A DNA stretch of 64,000 bases from Tanypteryx hageni (taxonomy: Eukaryota; Arthropoda; Insecta; Odonata; Petaluridae). The position numbers were made by a program, and so were the translations under genes. The stretch is taken from contig CM054113.1 in assembly GCA_028673005.1 (NCBI GenBank), positions 173,026,837 through 173,090,836 of the forward strand, in the 5' to 3' direction. Positions 1-13,000 of this stretch are shown here, piece after piece (position 1 is the first letter of the stretch; every line of letters starts with the position of its first letter). The notes under the pieces were generated by a model. The model was not told where the DNA came from. It did no database searches and saw only the letters and a program-made list of their open reading frames with translations.

Positions 1-3000
1 TCGTCATGTTTCTCTATTTATCTCGCGTTTCCCAATGTCTTCACACCTCTTTCTATTGGCAGTTCTTTCTTTCGTTTGTGTTACATTGTTAACTTGCGCG
101 GTTAGAAAAAAATCTTAAGAATATAAAAAATGGACCAATATGGGGAAAATTTTGACGATTTTATTTTTTTTGGGAGGCAAACTGCGCGCCATACTTTTGC
201 AGCTGTTTGGGTGGGTCTTCGATGAAAATAACTCGCTAATTCGTGGTGCGCAATGTCCTCAAATTTTGTTCCGACATTTTATTGTTCCGCTAGTATACAC
301 GAAAGTATATATTCTGACCGTTTTGCGGAATTAAGAATTATTAAGAGTTGATTTCTCGTATATTACAAGCGAAAAATAACGGGTAAAAATCTGATGTCGT
401 TCATTATAATATTTGTTTCAGCTGACAATATTACTCCACAGCTTTTCTGTTCGTCAGCGATTAAATAATCCAACCATATTATGATAAACATTTTTTATTT
501 TAATGCAAGTAAGGTGATTTTACTTCACCGTTTACAGTCGACTCCAAAGCTCTCTTCACCATTCCTCCTTTCTTACACTTCATTAAAGCGTGTAAATCCC
601 CATTTTCTTCCTTTTTGCCTGTTCCCAAGTATCCTCCATTATAAGCCTTCCGGAGGCCATTTTCTATCTTCTGAACGGCAATTGGGCTATTTATAACTTG
701 AGATCGAAATATCTTTTTTGAATCAATCGGTTTAAGCTTTTTATTTCGAAAATTTGTGAGTTTTTCTACTACATATTATTTGAGTGTATTCATATAAAAA
801 TATGCGAGTTTCAACGCAAATAATCTCTACAGGCGGCGTATATTGCTCGTTATTTCAGCAGTTTGCACCCATTTTTCCCAGAGGTCATTCCTCTTTCGGA
901 GTTGAAAGCACCGTGCGAACGAGAGGTCATTTACCGAAACGATTCTGCATAAATCATCGCGTTATGGTGTGGGTGAAAATCGTCCCATTTCGGATGGACC
1001 AGTGATACCTTCTCCCTTCAGACCAACGCCCATTTCCTCTCGAGATCTTTGTGCGTGGGCATGTTTATGAACTCCCGATTAACTTGGTTTCGAATTACAG
1101 GAATTTTTGATAGCTTGACTTAAAAAAAACTGCATTACGTACGCGCACATTTACGATATTTACTTGTCATATACCTCATAAATGTGTTAATACGTGGTAT
1201 AGTTACTTAGCTGTTAACATGCTTTTCTTTACTACCATTTATGTGTATTATGGTATGTGTATTATGGTATGTGTAAATAGGAATGTCGATTGACCGGAAT
1301 ATCCGATCGACCTAAATGGGGTCGGTCCCGAGGCATCCGGTAAATCGGAAGTTAACTGTGTTTATATTCTCGAATTTATGTATCCGTGGATTCATGTATT
1401 CAACGTCCCTTAATTTTTCATCATCCAGAATGAATGGCCAGTGTGTTTAGTGAAATGGAATGGCTTTATTTCCGCGACCAGATATTTAAAAAAAGAAAAA
1501 AGCCTTAATGGAGGAGGGATGTTAGTCGTCGAGGTTTCTCCCTTTCCATACTTCCCCTCCATTCCCCATTCTCTCCCGTCCACTCCGCTTCGCTCGCCCG
1601 GGGTGGAATTTCCCGAAAAAAGTCCTCCAGAGTAAAATAAACCTATTATTCTTCCTCCTCTGCCTCCACACTCTCACTCCACCTCCTGCTTTGTTCTTCC
1701 CTTCTTCCTCCAACTCATTCACTCTCCTCTCCTCTATACGTCTTCCCCTTGAAAACGCTTCTTCCTTCCCTTTTAATGGACCTTTCGCCTTTGGCTGCAG
1801 GCACGTCGGCGCTAGGGGAACGAACGATCGTCAAGATTCTCCGGCCGCTCGCGCGTATGCGCGACTCGTGAAAAAAGGGGTTGAGAGGGAGGGAAAGATC
1901 TCTGGCGGCATGAGGACACGTCATGCTAGGGGGAAAGGGTCGTAGGGAATCGGTTTAATGTGCGTACGGTGGCGTCGAGTCGCGCCCTCCGCCCGACCCC
2001 GACCTCCTCCCTCGTCGTCTCCGCAGTCTCCCAACGCTTCTCGTGTGTTTTAAGGACCGTAAAACGCCTGCGAGCCGAAAATATGCGCCTGCATCTCGGG
2101 TGATATTATCCGTTTAAATGTTTGTCTGGAGTGATATTTTCGGCGGGGGTCGTTGGAATCCTCCATTCCTCGCGGTTTTCGGTCTCTCTGGTTTAAATTT
2201 CTCATTTTGTTGGAAGATAATCGCGGGGATTCTTTCGCATGGCTTTTTGAAAGTCACGAATACATTCCGGAAGTTTGTGGCGACCTCTCGATTTGTGCAA
2301 AATTGCTCAAGTGTGAAAAGATTATTATTTTAGAATTGACTTATAAATAATGTAGCTCATCCGTCATTCGTTTGGTAAAAATATGCCATGGTTGAAATGG
2401 CGAGGTCGATTTACCGATAATCCGGGATACTGCCCAAGATGCCAGAATATTAGGACGTCCTCGACGATTTCTTTGTAAATTACGCGCAATTGAATACATT
2501 TTGCTAAACACTTTGGACCAGGTGCATCTTCAGTGGCATTTATTTGGTTTTTACCGTCATTTTCTCCATTTTCATCTCTAGTTTTTGAAGCAATAGTTAG
2601 TGAATTAATCGGTTTTGTGAGGCAAAGAGAGCGATGCCATATATTCTTGCCCGAGGCCCCAAAATTCCGCGATACGGTACTGGTCGCACGCTTTGTAAAA
2701 TTTACATTCGTAATTATTTCTCAGTTATGGTATAGTTTTAAACACTTTGATATAAATTTTTATTTATTATAACGTTAATTCGCCCTTGACTCATTTCGGG
2801 AATTAGAGGAAGCTTTCACTCGCGTCTCATTACTACCTTATTAACAACCATCAGTCGCTTCTCTTTTCAAATAGCTTTCGGCCGCCTCCATGACTACAGA
2901 ATAAGTTCAGAGGCATCGCAAAATACTCGAAGTGACTCCGCATTAGCTGCATTAACACACATGTGGCTGTATGGTTTCTATAACCTCCATATGAAATGGA

Positions 3001-4007
3001 CGGAAAGGGGTTGGGAGGGAAGAGACGTTAGTGGTACCAGATCAATGCTAATGTCTCAAGCAGCGAGCAGAACGTCCTGGGAGGGGTTTTTCCTCTCTCA
3101 TTTCGTATTCCTCCCTCTCCCCCCAATTCTCTAATTAATAAACAGGAGAAACTTTCACTTTGCCTCACTTTCCTAGTGCCTATCACATTCGCACACTCAA
3201 TAATGGAAACTTGGTGAAACGTAGTTTTTATTTCGTTTTCGAGAGAAAGAGCTTCCCCCGGTTCTCCTTTCTTCTCTATCTCTTTCCCTTTCAGAATCCA
3301 TTTCCCTTTCGGTCTCATTTGGACCATCCCTTCTTCCTCCAGCCACATCCATTTCTCCTCGCCCGCCGCCCCATCTCTTTTCCCCCTAACTACGGAATCT
3401 TAACCGCCACAGCCCCTCCAATTTATCGCCCTTTCAGACGCTCAATTCCCTTTACCAACACTCCGTCCCACCCATCCACCATTTTCCATTCTATCTCTCT
3501 CGCCCTCTCCTTCTATATCTTTCATGGGCACGGAGTGGCCGAGACCTTTAAGGGGAAGGGATCCTACGCATTGGTTGTTGTTGTTTCGGACGGACGTAAT
3601 CGATTTCGTAATTGGCATTTTTTTGCCGTTCTAATCGTCGTTCGAAAAGAAAATGGTTGTTGCTTCGCGATAAACGCCCGCGTTTTTTTTTTTTCATTTC
3701 GCCGCAAATGGCGCGTCCGAGTATCATTCGGGGCACGCTGGTTCGGCGTTTTATCCAAGTTTAACGATATGGTGTTATTGCTGGTTATTTATGTGCTCCA
3801 TAACACAAATACAACGCAGAGGCCAATAGCATCGAACGCAGAGGATATAGCGAGCACGGAAACCCGTGCCAATGGCCAGTGATCGAAATTGAAATTTTAA
3901 TTTTGGGAGATGGTTAATATTCCTTCCTTCCTTTGAGTTTTTAGCTTGATGTGCTAAAGTTCGATAAAACGTAAATTACCAAAACCTAAAATTCTATGCT
4001 TTATGAA
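1..4007. other. No gene recognised; AT-rich unique DNA
   Basis: Open frames here are short or C/T-rich and show no protein family signature. A 14-bp unit (TGTGTATTATGGTA) is tandemly repeated about 2.4 times at 1242-1275. A good-looking splice acceptor ends at 421, but every frame after it closes before a convincing donor. The frame at 3160-3882 is a product of pyrimidine-rich sequence and has no recognisable domain. Confidence 0.5.
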
Positions 4008-4104
4008 ATATCTATCTATCTATAGTTCTACTATGACCAGGAATCGAACCCGGATCTTCCACTTGCCTGACGGATATTTTACCACTTCTACCATCGTAAG
4101 AAAT
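4008..4104 (-). repeat. tRNA-derived SINE head or tRNA pseudogene
   Basis: Read on the minus strand, the segment has a perfect internal B box (GGTTCGATTCC, 4040-4050) and an A-box-like stretch TGGTAGAAGTGGTAA (4079-4093) at tRNA-like spacing. A five-pair T stem (with one wobble) and a five-pair anticodon stem with wobbles can be drawn. Position 33 of the loop would be A, not the universal U, and the acceptor stem has a mismatch, so a functional tRNA is unlikely. The short tail is a TAGA repeat (4008-4025), the kind of simple 3' tail seen in tRNA-derived SINEs. No family name can be given. Confidence 0.5.
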
Positions 4105-4559
4105 TAATTCTCCCGTTTCTGAAGGCAGGTGTGCTTTAATCCTGTCCATTGTTAAAGCCATCTCAATGATGTAAGATTAATTTCGTAAAATTTTCGTGCA
4201 TGAAATGAAATAATTTGCAACAAACTTAAACATATCGTCTCAAACCAAAAAGTGTCGATTCCGTGCATATTTTCTCGCTCGGGTTTTTCACGGTTTTGTC
4301 GTTTTTTTGCTATTTACTTCTCTTTAATATAGGATCAAACTGTTTGATTTTTCTCTACTGGCCATCCTTTGCATAGATCGTCCTATCCCTTTAATCACGC
4401 ACTGTTTTTCCCCCACTCCATCGTTCTCCTCCGAAACATATTCACGTTATCCTGTTAATTAAGCGTTTTCGCGTGTCAAAAAAAGGGGCAAAGAGGGAAA
4501 GTATGTAAAAACGGCGGCGCAGGTGACTCGAGGCGAGAGGTACGAAAAGCCATCGAATT

Positions 4560-5560
4560 TCGGGAAAATCATTTCGCCCTCTAGCTCTTCACCACAACGC
4601 CTCTCTCTCCCCTCCCTCCCCATTCCACCTCCGTTTTGATGTTTTTTCTCTTTAATTGTCGTCGTCATAACCTGCCCACTCCTGTCCCCTCTCCCTCCCT
4701 CCATTATCTCTCTATCTCCGTCTCTCTCTTGCCCCTCTTCTGTTCTCCTTTCACTCACCTCCCCACCCATTTAATAATTTATTCTATATCTCCAACGCAC
4801 TCCCGCATTTTACCCTCATCATCCCTCGCTCCCCTCTTCTTCCTTTTCCACTCAGAGCACTCATGTCTCCTTTCGTATTCCTCTCTCTCTCTCTCTCTCC
4901 ATTCCCTTCTACTTTTGTCTCCCCACCTCTTCCTCTCCTGCATTCTTCTTTTGACTCTCGTGGTCTCTCTCGTCCCTCCCATTATTTTTAATTTCGCTTA
5001 TTTGCACCCCATCCACCCTCTCAGTTTTCGCCATTCTCCTGTACTATGTGTCCTTCCTGTATCTATCCTTTTTTCTTTTTGAATTTCGCCATCTCTTTCA
5101 ATTCTTTTATCATATTTTTCCAGGATCCTTTTTCTCTTCTTTCTTAACATTCCACTTTGTTTTTCTCTCTCTCTCTCTCTCCCCGTGTATTCTCACAATT
5201 ATCTTCATCTTTTCTCCCTATCTCTCTTCCCATAGGCTCTTTTCTTTTCTCTTTCTCCTTCATTTCTATTTATTTTTAAGAGATCATCTGCCCTTGGCGT
5301 TTTCTTCTTTCTTCTGTCTACTCGACATCGTTTTTTTATATTTTATCTCCAGTGTTATCCCTTCTGTATGTTTGTATGCTTCCAAGTGTGGCATTCTATG
5401 TCATTCTTCTCACTTCCATTCCTCAGTTCCTTTTTCTTCCCTGACGTACATTCCTGTCCTTACGCTACTCTCCCTCCGTCTATTTTATACATACATTATA
5501 ATCTACGCGCATGTTTTCTCCACGTATTGCTCATTTTTTCTTCTCCAAAAGCAAATTGAT
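4560..5560. repeat. C/T-rich low-complexity block
   Basis: About 1 kb dominated by C and T on the + strand with several short (CT)n runs, for example near 4881 and 5167. Long open frames on both strands here come from composition, since polypyrimidine codons (Ser, Leu, Phe, Pro) and their purine complements (Arg, Glu, Gly) rarely make stops. No gene is supported. Confidence 0.7.
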
Positions 5561-6109
5561 TGAAACGTTTATGCGAGTCGTTGCATTTCCATTATCCTGA
5601 CATTATGATAAAAGGACTAAACCGGACCAGAGAATTTCTAAACGCTTATGGCGATGTTTGACGAGATATAAGAAGGGAAGTTGTTAATTTTCTCGAAGGA
5701 AAGTGATTAACGAGTTGTGTTATCTAAAAAAGAACACAAGGAGTTAGGTGGGTATTCTGGAAAGCTTGAAATGAAAGGATATGACTTGGTATAATGAAAT
5801 TGCAATTTAGATGTGGTAAGAAAGGAAAGTTAAAAAAAAATGAAAGTTGCCGATGTTCTACCTTTACCTACCTCATTAGGTATTTATTTTGTTTGCGCTT
5901 TATTTTGTCGTATTTCTATTTCTTAACCCTTTCTTAACCTTAATGACATAATTACTTTATTTACTTTTTAACCTCCATAATTGCTTCATATTCTAAGCAC
6001 CATCGGAATTGAACGCTGTCCATATCTAAGCGGGCCATTTTTTACGCTTCTTATGCTTCGCTGATTTTCCTCCTTTCATTTTATCTCTTTCCTCAGCTTC
6101 GTTTCCTTG
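5561..6109. other. No feature seen
   Basis: AT-rich unique sequence between two pyrimidine-rich blocks. No open frame, RNA-like fold or repeat could be supported. Confidence 0.5.
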
Positions 6110-6800
6110 TCCGAAACACATCTTATTCGTAATTCCGTTTCTTATTCTCTCGCATCCCGCGTTTCTTGCGCTCTCCCCGCTTGTCTCTCTCCAGCTTCCC
6201 CGTCCCCTCCCCATCCCTTCTTTCCTCTCCCTCTTTGTCCTCAAAAACCTTTTTGTCTCGTCTGCTCTTCCTCTTTCCCTCGCAGTCTACATGGCTCGGG
6301 GTGTGAATGGCTTGAAGTGACGGTGCCGTCCGTGTCAGACGCAAGACTCCTCCGCCGTCCTTCTGCCCTCTCTCATTCCCTCCTCTCTATCTCTTCCAGC
6401 TTTCCTCTCCCGTATTTATCTCCCTCCCACAAGGTCCCCGCCCTCTCTCTTCATGCTCTCCTCCCCTTTAACCCTTTCCCTCGACCAGACCTATCGAGTC
6501 GACTTATCCGGCGCCAAGTGCCATCTTTGCTCCCACTCCTCCCTTTCTCCCACTCTCTATCCTATGCTCAATATACGCTATCTCCTATGCTCTATCCCCC
6601 CTCCCTTTCCTCCCTCGCGACTCTTCCCCGCCCCCTCCTGCAACGACCCCACCCACGCCGAAGAGTCTGCGGTTGAGTCATGGGCTATTCCGCATTTGGC
6701 GTCCCTCGGTCTCACACTCTTCTTTGAAATAAGGGCGCCGCCGCCCCCTACTGTCTCCGTTCCTCCTCCCCATGACGCATCACCCATTCACTCTCCTCAT
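6110..6800. repeat. C/T-rich low-complexity block
   Basis: Second + strand pyrimidine-rich block, less pure than the first, with no fixed repeat unit. Overlapping open frames in several registers are composition artefacts. The stretch from 6801 to 7276 has no recognisable feature. Confidence 0.6.
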
Positions 6801-7462
6801 AGACTCTTTAAATTTGTTTGCCGGTCTGCGATTTCGTTTTCGCCGTGCCAAAGATGGCATTCCTTCGCGTCCGTATGTTTTCTTTTATTTCGACAGGAAA
6901 TATTTTTTGCGTATGTGTTACAGTTCCAACCTTCCCTTTTCCTCATCCTGGGTGTTTTTCCTCGAAGGCGAGATGGTTGAAGGTGTCGAACGATTTGCCT
7001 GCCAGATTTTTTTCTTCTTGTGTTGCAGCAGGTTTTAAAAGGATTACGTCGAGTGGAATGAAATAACTCTACCGGTCTGGAAAGCGAAAGATTATGCTGA
7101 AGCTGTGAAGGTTTCCTGCTTATTTTGTTCGGGATTTTAGCTGAATTTCTTGGTGGGGGGAAGAAACTTTAAATAAAGGAGAGGGGGAATGTGATAAACT
7201 GAATTTTTAAACTTCTTTGGCTGATTTTAAAAAATGCGTAGCACTTTTGAAATTGTTTATTCAGGGTAAGGGCATATAGTAACACGGGGCAAAAGTCCGC
7301 AGTTTACAAATAAACGTCAGTTGCTGGTCTTATTATTACTATCTTTCTACAGTTTTTTACGTGGATTAAGTCTGATGATTGGTCTATATAATGACCAAAT
7401 CATACATCTCTATTAACTGATTTGTTTATGTAAAAGATGTTATAATTGGGAAGTGTCAAGGC

Positions 7463-7496
7463 AGGACTTTTGCCCCGCATACGGGGCAAAAGTCCT
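7463..7496. repeat. Perfect 15-bp palindrome of the pogo terminal motif
   Basis: AGGACTTTTGCCCCG (7463-7477) and its exact reverse complement (7482-7496) are separated by CATA. The arm is the core of the terminal inverted repeat, so the element carries two extra head-to-head copies of its own end sequence, with another partial copy at 7503-7516. It is probably a transposase-binding site or a replication-slippage product. Confidence 0.85.
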
Positions 7497-7836
7497 ATCA
7501 GCAGGGGGCAGAAGTCCGCTAGACGAAAATGACACATAAATTATTATATAAACATTATTAGTCGTTGTATTGGCAAAATTGGAAAATCTGACAGGTCTAC
7601 ATGAAACACAAAGGTAGTTCCACACAGTCAGAAAAATGTGTAATAGGCTAAGTATAAAAAGTCAAAAAAATAATACTTTTTCATTAATCCACAAAATTAA
7701 TATTTTAGATGAACTGCTTTCTGATAAGAATCAAATCCTATTAATAACTAGATTATTATTAGGAATAAATTTCAAACAAATAAATCACCCTTTTTATTGA
7801 CAATTATAGAATGAAATTTTATGTAGTCACTTTGTC

Positions 7837-9590
7837 CTAGCACAGGTCGCAAATAAATCGTCCACCCTCGTATGAAGTACAGTTATCGTGCCACCACTCT
7901 TGGCACAAATCACGTTTTATCCAGTCTTCAGACGTAGGGTCCTGTTATTCACATTCGCATCTTGGACAGAGTTTTTTCCCTTGTAGCTGGCTCATCCTTA
8001 TCCTTTGGTTTTATTACTTGCTGTTTGGTCACGAAAAGGCGTTTTCGAGATCCTTGCTTCGTATTGTCATCAATGCGTTTTTGCCTTTCCATTTCCAAGC
8101 TAGTTGTGTGGGGTGTGGATCTAAGAATTACAGACTATTTTCCTTTGCGCATCCTTTTTCCGTTTACTTTCGTTTTAGGAACCGGAGCAATGCCTGATGG
8201 CGAATAATTTTCCATCTACGTTGCTCTTCTTCGATTATCTCTTCTTCATGGCTCGAGGAGAGCCTTTCTTCTTGTGAGATAGGCCGTTTTGTAATCTGGC
8301 ATCCAGATGTTGACGGTTGTGTTGACTGATTTTCTTTACTGCTCTGTTGTGATCGCGGACAACACGCAGGATAGGTGGGATCATCTGTTTATTCATCGTC
8401 GTTTTCAGGATTCTGCTCATTTACCTGAGACGGCAGAAAATATTTCTCATTAAATTTAAATCAGTCAAGAGGCATTATATCGCACTCTTCAAATGCTTGG
8501 ACTGCTTTTTCTACTCTGCAGTTTTTATGTAGGCTTTTCCAAATAGTTCTGCAACCTTGAACTGTTATTACTTTTCCTGGGTTGCTTACCAACCATTGGT
8601 CACAGAAGCTACTATAAAAATCCTTCAATGACTTGAAGAAATATCGGTCTAGCGGCTGCATTTTGTGGCTACTGTGCGGTGGAAGGTTTAGCATGTGAAT
8701 GTTGTTCTCATTACAGTAAGTTACTGCTTCAAGTGAAACGTGAGATGTGTGGTTGTCCAAGATTAACAACACGGGATTTTGTTCAGATGCTTGTACATGC
8801 TGCCGAAAGTGAGATAGCCACTTAATAAATAACTCGGCATTAATGTATCCAGAATCCGAAACAAACATCACTGAACCGGGAGGGGACCCATTCATCAATT
8901 CCTGTTTCTCACGTTTTTGTGGAAATGTTAGCGCAGGGAGTACGTAATTTCCACTTGCGTTCTTGCAACACACTGCTGTCACAAGTTGCCCTCGCTCTGC
9001 CGAAACAACCTTACCAACAGCTCTTTTTCCTTTGCCACTTACCACTCTTGTTAGTTTATAGGGTACAGCTGTCAAACCAGTTTCATCTATGTTGTATACT
9101 TGATTGGGAGTAAATTTGTATTTCTCTATAAGCTCCATTAAATTGTCAAAAAACATCACATTGCACTTTGTTGATCCCCATTATTCGCGCAACACTGGTC
9201 TTTTGCGGGCATGTTAAAGTTAAGTTGTTTCTTCATAACAACGACTTTGCCCAATCAATACCCGCAATTTCTGTTGTACTGTTAAACGGGGGATTTATTA
9301 TATTCGGAACTGATATGCCAGGCTGCGCAAGGACTTCCAAACTAAGTCCATAGAACATTTCACTCAACAGCTTGCAGTGTTGTGCCAAATCGTTTTCCTG
9401 ATCTGTTGTTAAATACATTTAAATCGCCCTAAACCCAGTACCCTTTTTCAGTCTTCCGTAGAGTTGACTCGTCAATACCCAAGTGTTCAGCAACTTTTCT
9501 TTTTGACATACCACATGCGAGTTTATTTTCGACTTGGGCAAGCATTTCTGAAGTCACTGGCTTACATTGTCTTCCTCTTTTAATCCCTAC
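7837..9590 (-). pseudogene. pogo/Tigger-like DDE transposase, disabled
   Basis: Read from right to left. A psq/CENP-B-type helix-turn-helix comes first (SKRKVAEHLGIDESTLRK, about 9430-9560). A linker follows (9233-9418) and then an open DDE domain (8461-9159). The catalytic aspartates are visible in NIDETG, LILDNHTSH and KMQPLD, the last two being 35 residues apart (DD35D). After the domain come a Ser/Glu-rich tail (containing STQPSTSG) and a Cys/His-rich C-terminus at 7837-7975 with a C-x2-C start, W-H-x2-C and a final C-x2-C, resembling the PHD-like finger of some Tigger proteins. Breaks: a stop near 9233, a small deletion shifting frame near 9160, a stop at the end of the DDE domain (8461), one in the tail and one inside the C-terminal finger, plus at least one more shift. 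The first exon or true start was not found; an acceptor-like TTGTAG precedes the HTH at about 9590. Confidence 0.88.
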
Positions 9591-9654
9591 AATATATAAC
9601 AGTAAAATAGATAAGCCTACATATATAGTGACTGCCTTAGAATTTAAAAATGAG

Positions 9655-9712
9655 GGGGCAAAAGCCCGCAAGCGGGCTCTTACCCCGTAGGAGGAGCGGA
9701 CTTTTCCCCGGC
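9655..9712. promoter_or_regulatory. Cluster of three terminal-motif copies upstream of the transposase
   Basis: Three variants lie head to head within 58 bp: GGGGGCAAAAGCCCGC, then GCGGGCTCTTACCCCG and GCGGACTTTTCCCC on the opposite strand. They lie immediately 5' of the minus-strand transposase frame. If transposase binds this motif at the element ends, it could bind here too and control its own transcription. The position is seen; the regulatory role is inferred. Confidence 0.4.
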
Positions 9713-10073
9713 TGTTAAAATTGTACATTCCCGTACGTGCTTCTACGGAGTGGAGAAGGGTGGAACTGGTAACCAGTGAGATGCAGTCGTAATACTACAA
9801 GAATAGCAGCACCAAAAAATATATTTAGCAGAATTCACTTATCAGACCACAAACATGTTTCAAAAATATCGTAAAATTACATCAAAAGTTACAAAAACAG
9901 ATTTTACATCATTGTTTCCACACTTTTAGCGTAACAACATCCAAACTACACCTCCAGAGTGGTAGCCATGACACCTTCTCGCTGACGTCAAACCATTGTC
10001 AACATGCCAGCATTGGGTGAAATTTACCACAGTCGGACTTTTACCCCGTGCGGACTTTTGCCCCATGTTACCC

Positions 10074-13000
10074 TAATATCTTTAATAATTTTTAAGTCGG
10101 TTTTTATGAAGCATAATAAACGCTGCATAATTCTGGCGTATTCAATGCCGTTAAGAGAAGTACAGTTATAAAAATCTATCTCGGCATTATTGCATAATTT
10201 GTTAATCGACTCTGAGAAACATTTGGCGATTATTGTGAATAACGCCCGCTATATATACGCTGCAGAACTAATCATGAATGTAAGCGACAGCAAATTTTCT
10301 CCATTTTCCATTATTTGTTCCATTTTTCTTTTTAATTTTTTATTCGCCTGTTGCATGCTAATTTAACTGCGAAGTAGCCTTCAGCGGGAAATCACTGATT
10401 GTCGATTCTAATAACATAAGCTCAGCTCGCTTATTGAATTTAAAAAAGTCCTTGTTTGCAGTTGCTTCTTTCGTTCTCAAATAAAAGTAATCAGCAATGA
10501 GGATCATTGAAACTTGGGGTTATGAATTGTTGCTATTTTGTTTTTTGGAATGTATTCTCCATCATTAAGTGTTAAGGCCCGTGGGTCAATGTAATCGGAG
10601 ATACTTTCCGTGTTTTTTGCGCAATAATTAAAATTTTAAACGTTTTCCTAAATAATTTCCAATCAACGAATTTGAAGTTGCGATACAAGTCTTCGGTTTC
10701 AAATATGTACATAGATAATAAGGTTCGGTAAAGTATAAGTTGCGATTAAAATTGAGATTATTCCAAGAGGAATTTTCCTATGCTATTCATGGGCCATTAA
10801 TGAGGAATCTTCTAAAATAATCTTACAGCTTGCTGTCCAACTAGATTCATGATACTAGAAAGCCGAACACGTGGAAGTATTAATCCAACCCTCAGCTTTC
10901 AATTTCTATGCAAATTATTCCCACAGTCCTTTCTCGTTATATATAGCTCGTGTGTTTCAATTTGCATGCAAAAATCCTTTCTTTCATTCGGTCTCTAGCT
11001 TGTCTTTGTCGAGTGTCCTCGAAATAATGCTCAGTCATTCTTGTGCCGAAACTTCGCTGATCGAGTTGAAAATGCCGCTTCATAATTTTAATGATGTCAT
11101 GTCGCGGCTAGTTTTCGCTACGATTCGTCGTGAAGCAGGGAAATTGCTCCACTCGGAATTATTCCGAAACAACGCAGTCGGTACCAAATCGGATAGCTTG
11201 GGATAAAAGGAAAAGTAGATGGCATTATTGACCAAGCAGTAGCTTGGATGTAGAACAGTGAGTCTCAAACTCAAAATCTGCGGTCAGCGTTTTGTGTTAT
11301 AGGATTTCCAAATCCTTGCATCGTTTCATATTCTCTGGAAATTCATCCTCCGCTACCATTAGTGTCGGAGATCGTCCTCACACTTCGATAAACTCTTTGC
11401 AGTATTTGATTTTTCGCGTTCGTTTGTTAACATTTAACGGGAGTAAATGGCTCAGATTATGGCGCGCGGAGTAGTTAATTGTTGTCTATATCACATTCGC
11501 TTGGTTGGTCTTACAACTGTATGTGGTGTGTTCTTGCACCTTGGCCTCTCCTTGCGAGCTTTAACACTTCCACTCAAAGGTTGCCCTGCCCAAGGGTTAT
11601 TGTTAGACCGTAGGCTCCCTTTGTGATTTCCCCGGCGCCCTATTTCATTTTCGCTCGCATTTTGTTTCCAGGGTACGAGGAAGTCTCACTTCTCATTTCT
11701 TTAAGCTCAACCAGTGTTAATTTCGCGCCCGTATCCCTTTTGTCTTTTTGGAATTTTAGTATTGCCTAACATTTGTTTTGTATAATGGAAATGGATATGG
11801 ATATAGTAAACCCTCATCATTCGCGTTGTAGACATTTTTAGTTTTGATTGTTCGCGAGGGGTGTCTATGCGCCGATTTGACGTACGCGGCTTATAAACTT
11901 AATTATTTACGGAGTGAATCCTTGGCTTCAGGCGAAAGTTGTTTCCGGCAATGCGTAAGGAGTGGAGTTTTAACATTCGCGGTGATTACCAAGAATGTAA
12001 CCCCCGCAAATGTTGATGGCCTATTGTATACATACATGATGTGATTGCTACGTGGGAGGATTTTATAGTATTTTTCCTTTTCTTATTCTGTTTTTTAACT
12101 GTTAATAGAATCCTGTGAGGAAAATGGTTCCCATCGAAGAAATCTTCCAGCTAAACGGGCAATTTCATTCAACTTTTTTAAGTCGAAACAAATGGAAAAA
12201 TAAACTTTTATAGTTATTTGATTTTTAAATTATAATTTCATTTATTTTATGCTACTTTCTACAGCCAGTCCTTACAATTAAACCGCGCTGTTTAAAAATT
12301 TGGATTACGAATGGATTATTTTTTTGGTCTTTATTCATACATTTGAAATCGTTAACTGATATTTTCAAAATCTTTCTATGAGGCTTACATTGTCTGGTTT
12401 CGACTGCATCCTTAATTGCTTAGCTCAAAAGAGTGAAGCATCCAACCGTTTCGTTTTTTCCGTGCTTATAAATTCGTAAAATATATTCCATACTTGCTGT
12501 TCGTAGGCGAATCACGCTTTTAAAAACTCATTACGATCGGGTATAGTGATGAAGTTGGAAAAAACTCGGAAGCTATGGCCGCCATTGCGAGGGAAGTAAA
12601 GGGAAGGGAAAGACGTAACTCGCCCCTGCGATTGGTTTTTCAAACTCTTTTTATCGCTTCCGAAGCTTATCGAATTCAAAGGAATGATATTCCACAAAGA
12701 AAAAAATTATTCCGCGTTGTGGTTTTTACCTTTTTCAATCTTGTTACGGTTCCTCTAAATAAAAAGGACCCGAAAAGTAGATTTTATCCGACTTGCATGA
12801 TTTAAATAAAGAAATGTGAGCGAGTCGTTGGTCCATCCAGCAATCTGCAATGTTTCTCCCGTCGGAATTGCTTTTCATCGGATATCGCCATACATATTCT
12901 CCCGGTATTCTTCTTTTTTGAATTCCTCGCCCCTTTTGTGTTCGAGGCGCCGCTCCGTACCATCCATTCTCGTTTTATTTCCACCCCTTCCTTCTTGTCA

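Larger units (their letters stand above)
7277..10073 (-). mobile_element. pogo/Tigger-like (Tc1-mariner superfamily) DNA transposon
   Basis: A nearly full-length 2.8-kb element. The inverted ends read TAGTAACACGGGGCAAAAG.. (from 7277) and, on the other strand from 10073, GGGTAACATGGGGCAAAAG..; 21 of the terminal 24 positions agree. Each end abuts TA (7275-7276 and 10074-10075), the target duplication of this superfamily. The transposase lies on the minus strand and is broken. Both subterminal zones carry extra copies of GGGGCAAAAGTCC: near 7464-7515 on the left, and near 9655-9710 and 10034-10064 on the right. The right-hand cluster sits just upstream of the transposase. Such repeats are likely transposase-binding sites. 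The element is probably dead but fairly young, as its ends remain well matched. Confidence 0.9.

Noticed and set aside
422..507. Possible exon after the acceptor at 421
   Set aside because: All three frames contain stops before the GTAAGG donor.
3160..3882. 240-codon open frame
   Set aside because: Pyrimidine-rich composition, no motif, no splice or promoter support; a shorter frame on the other strand overlaps it.
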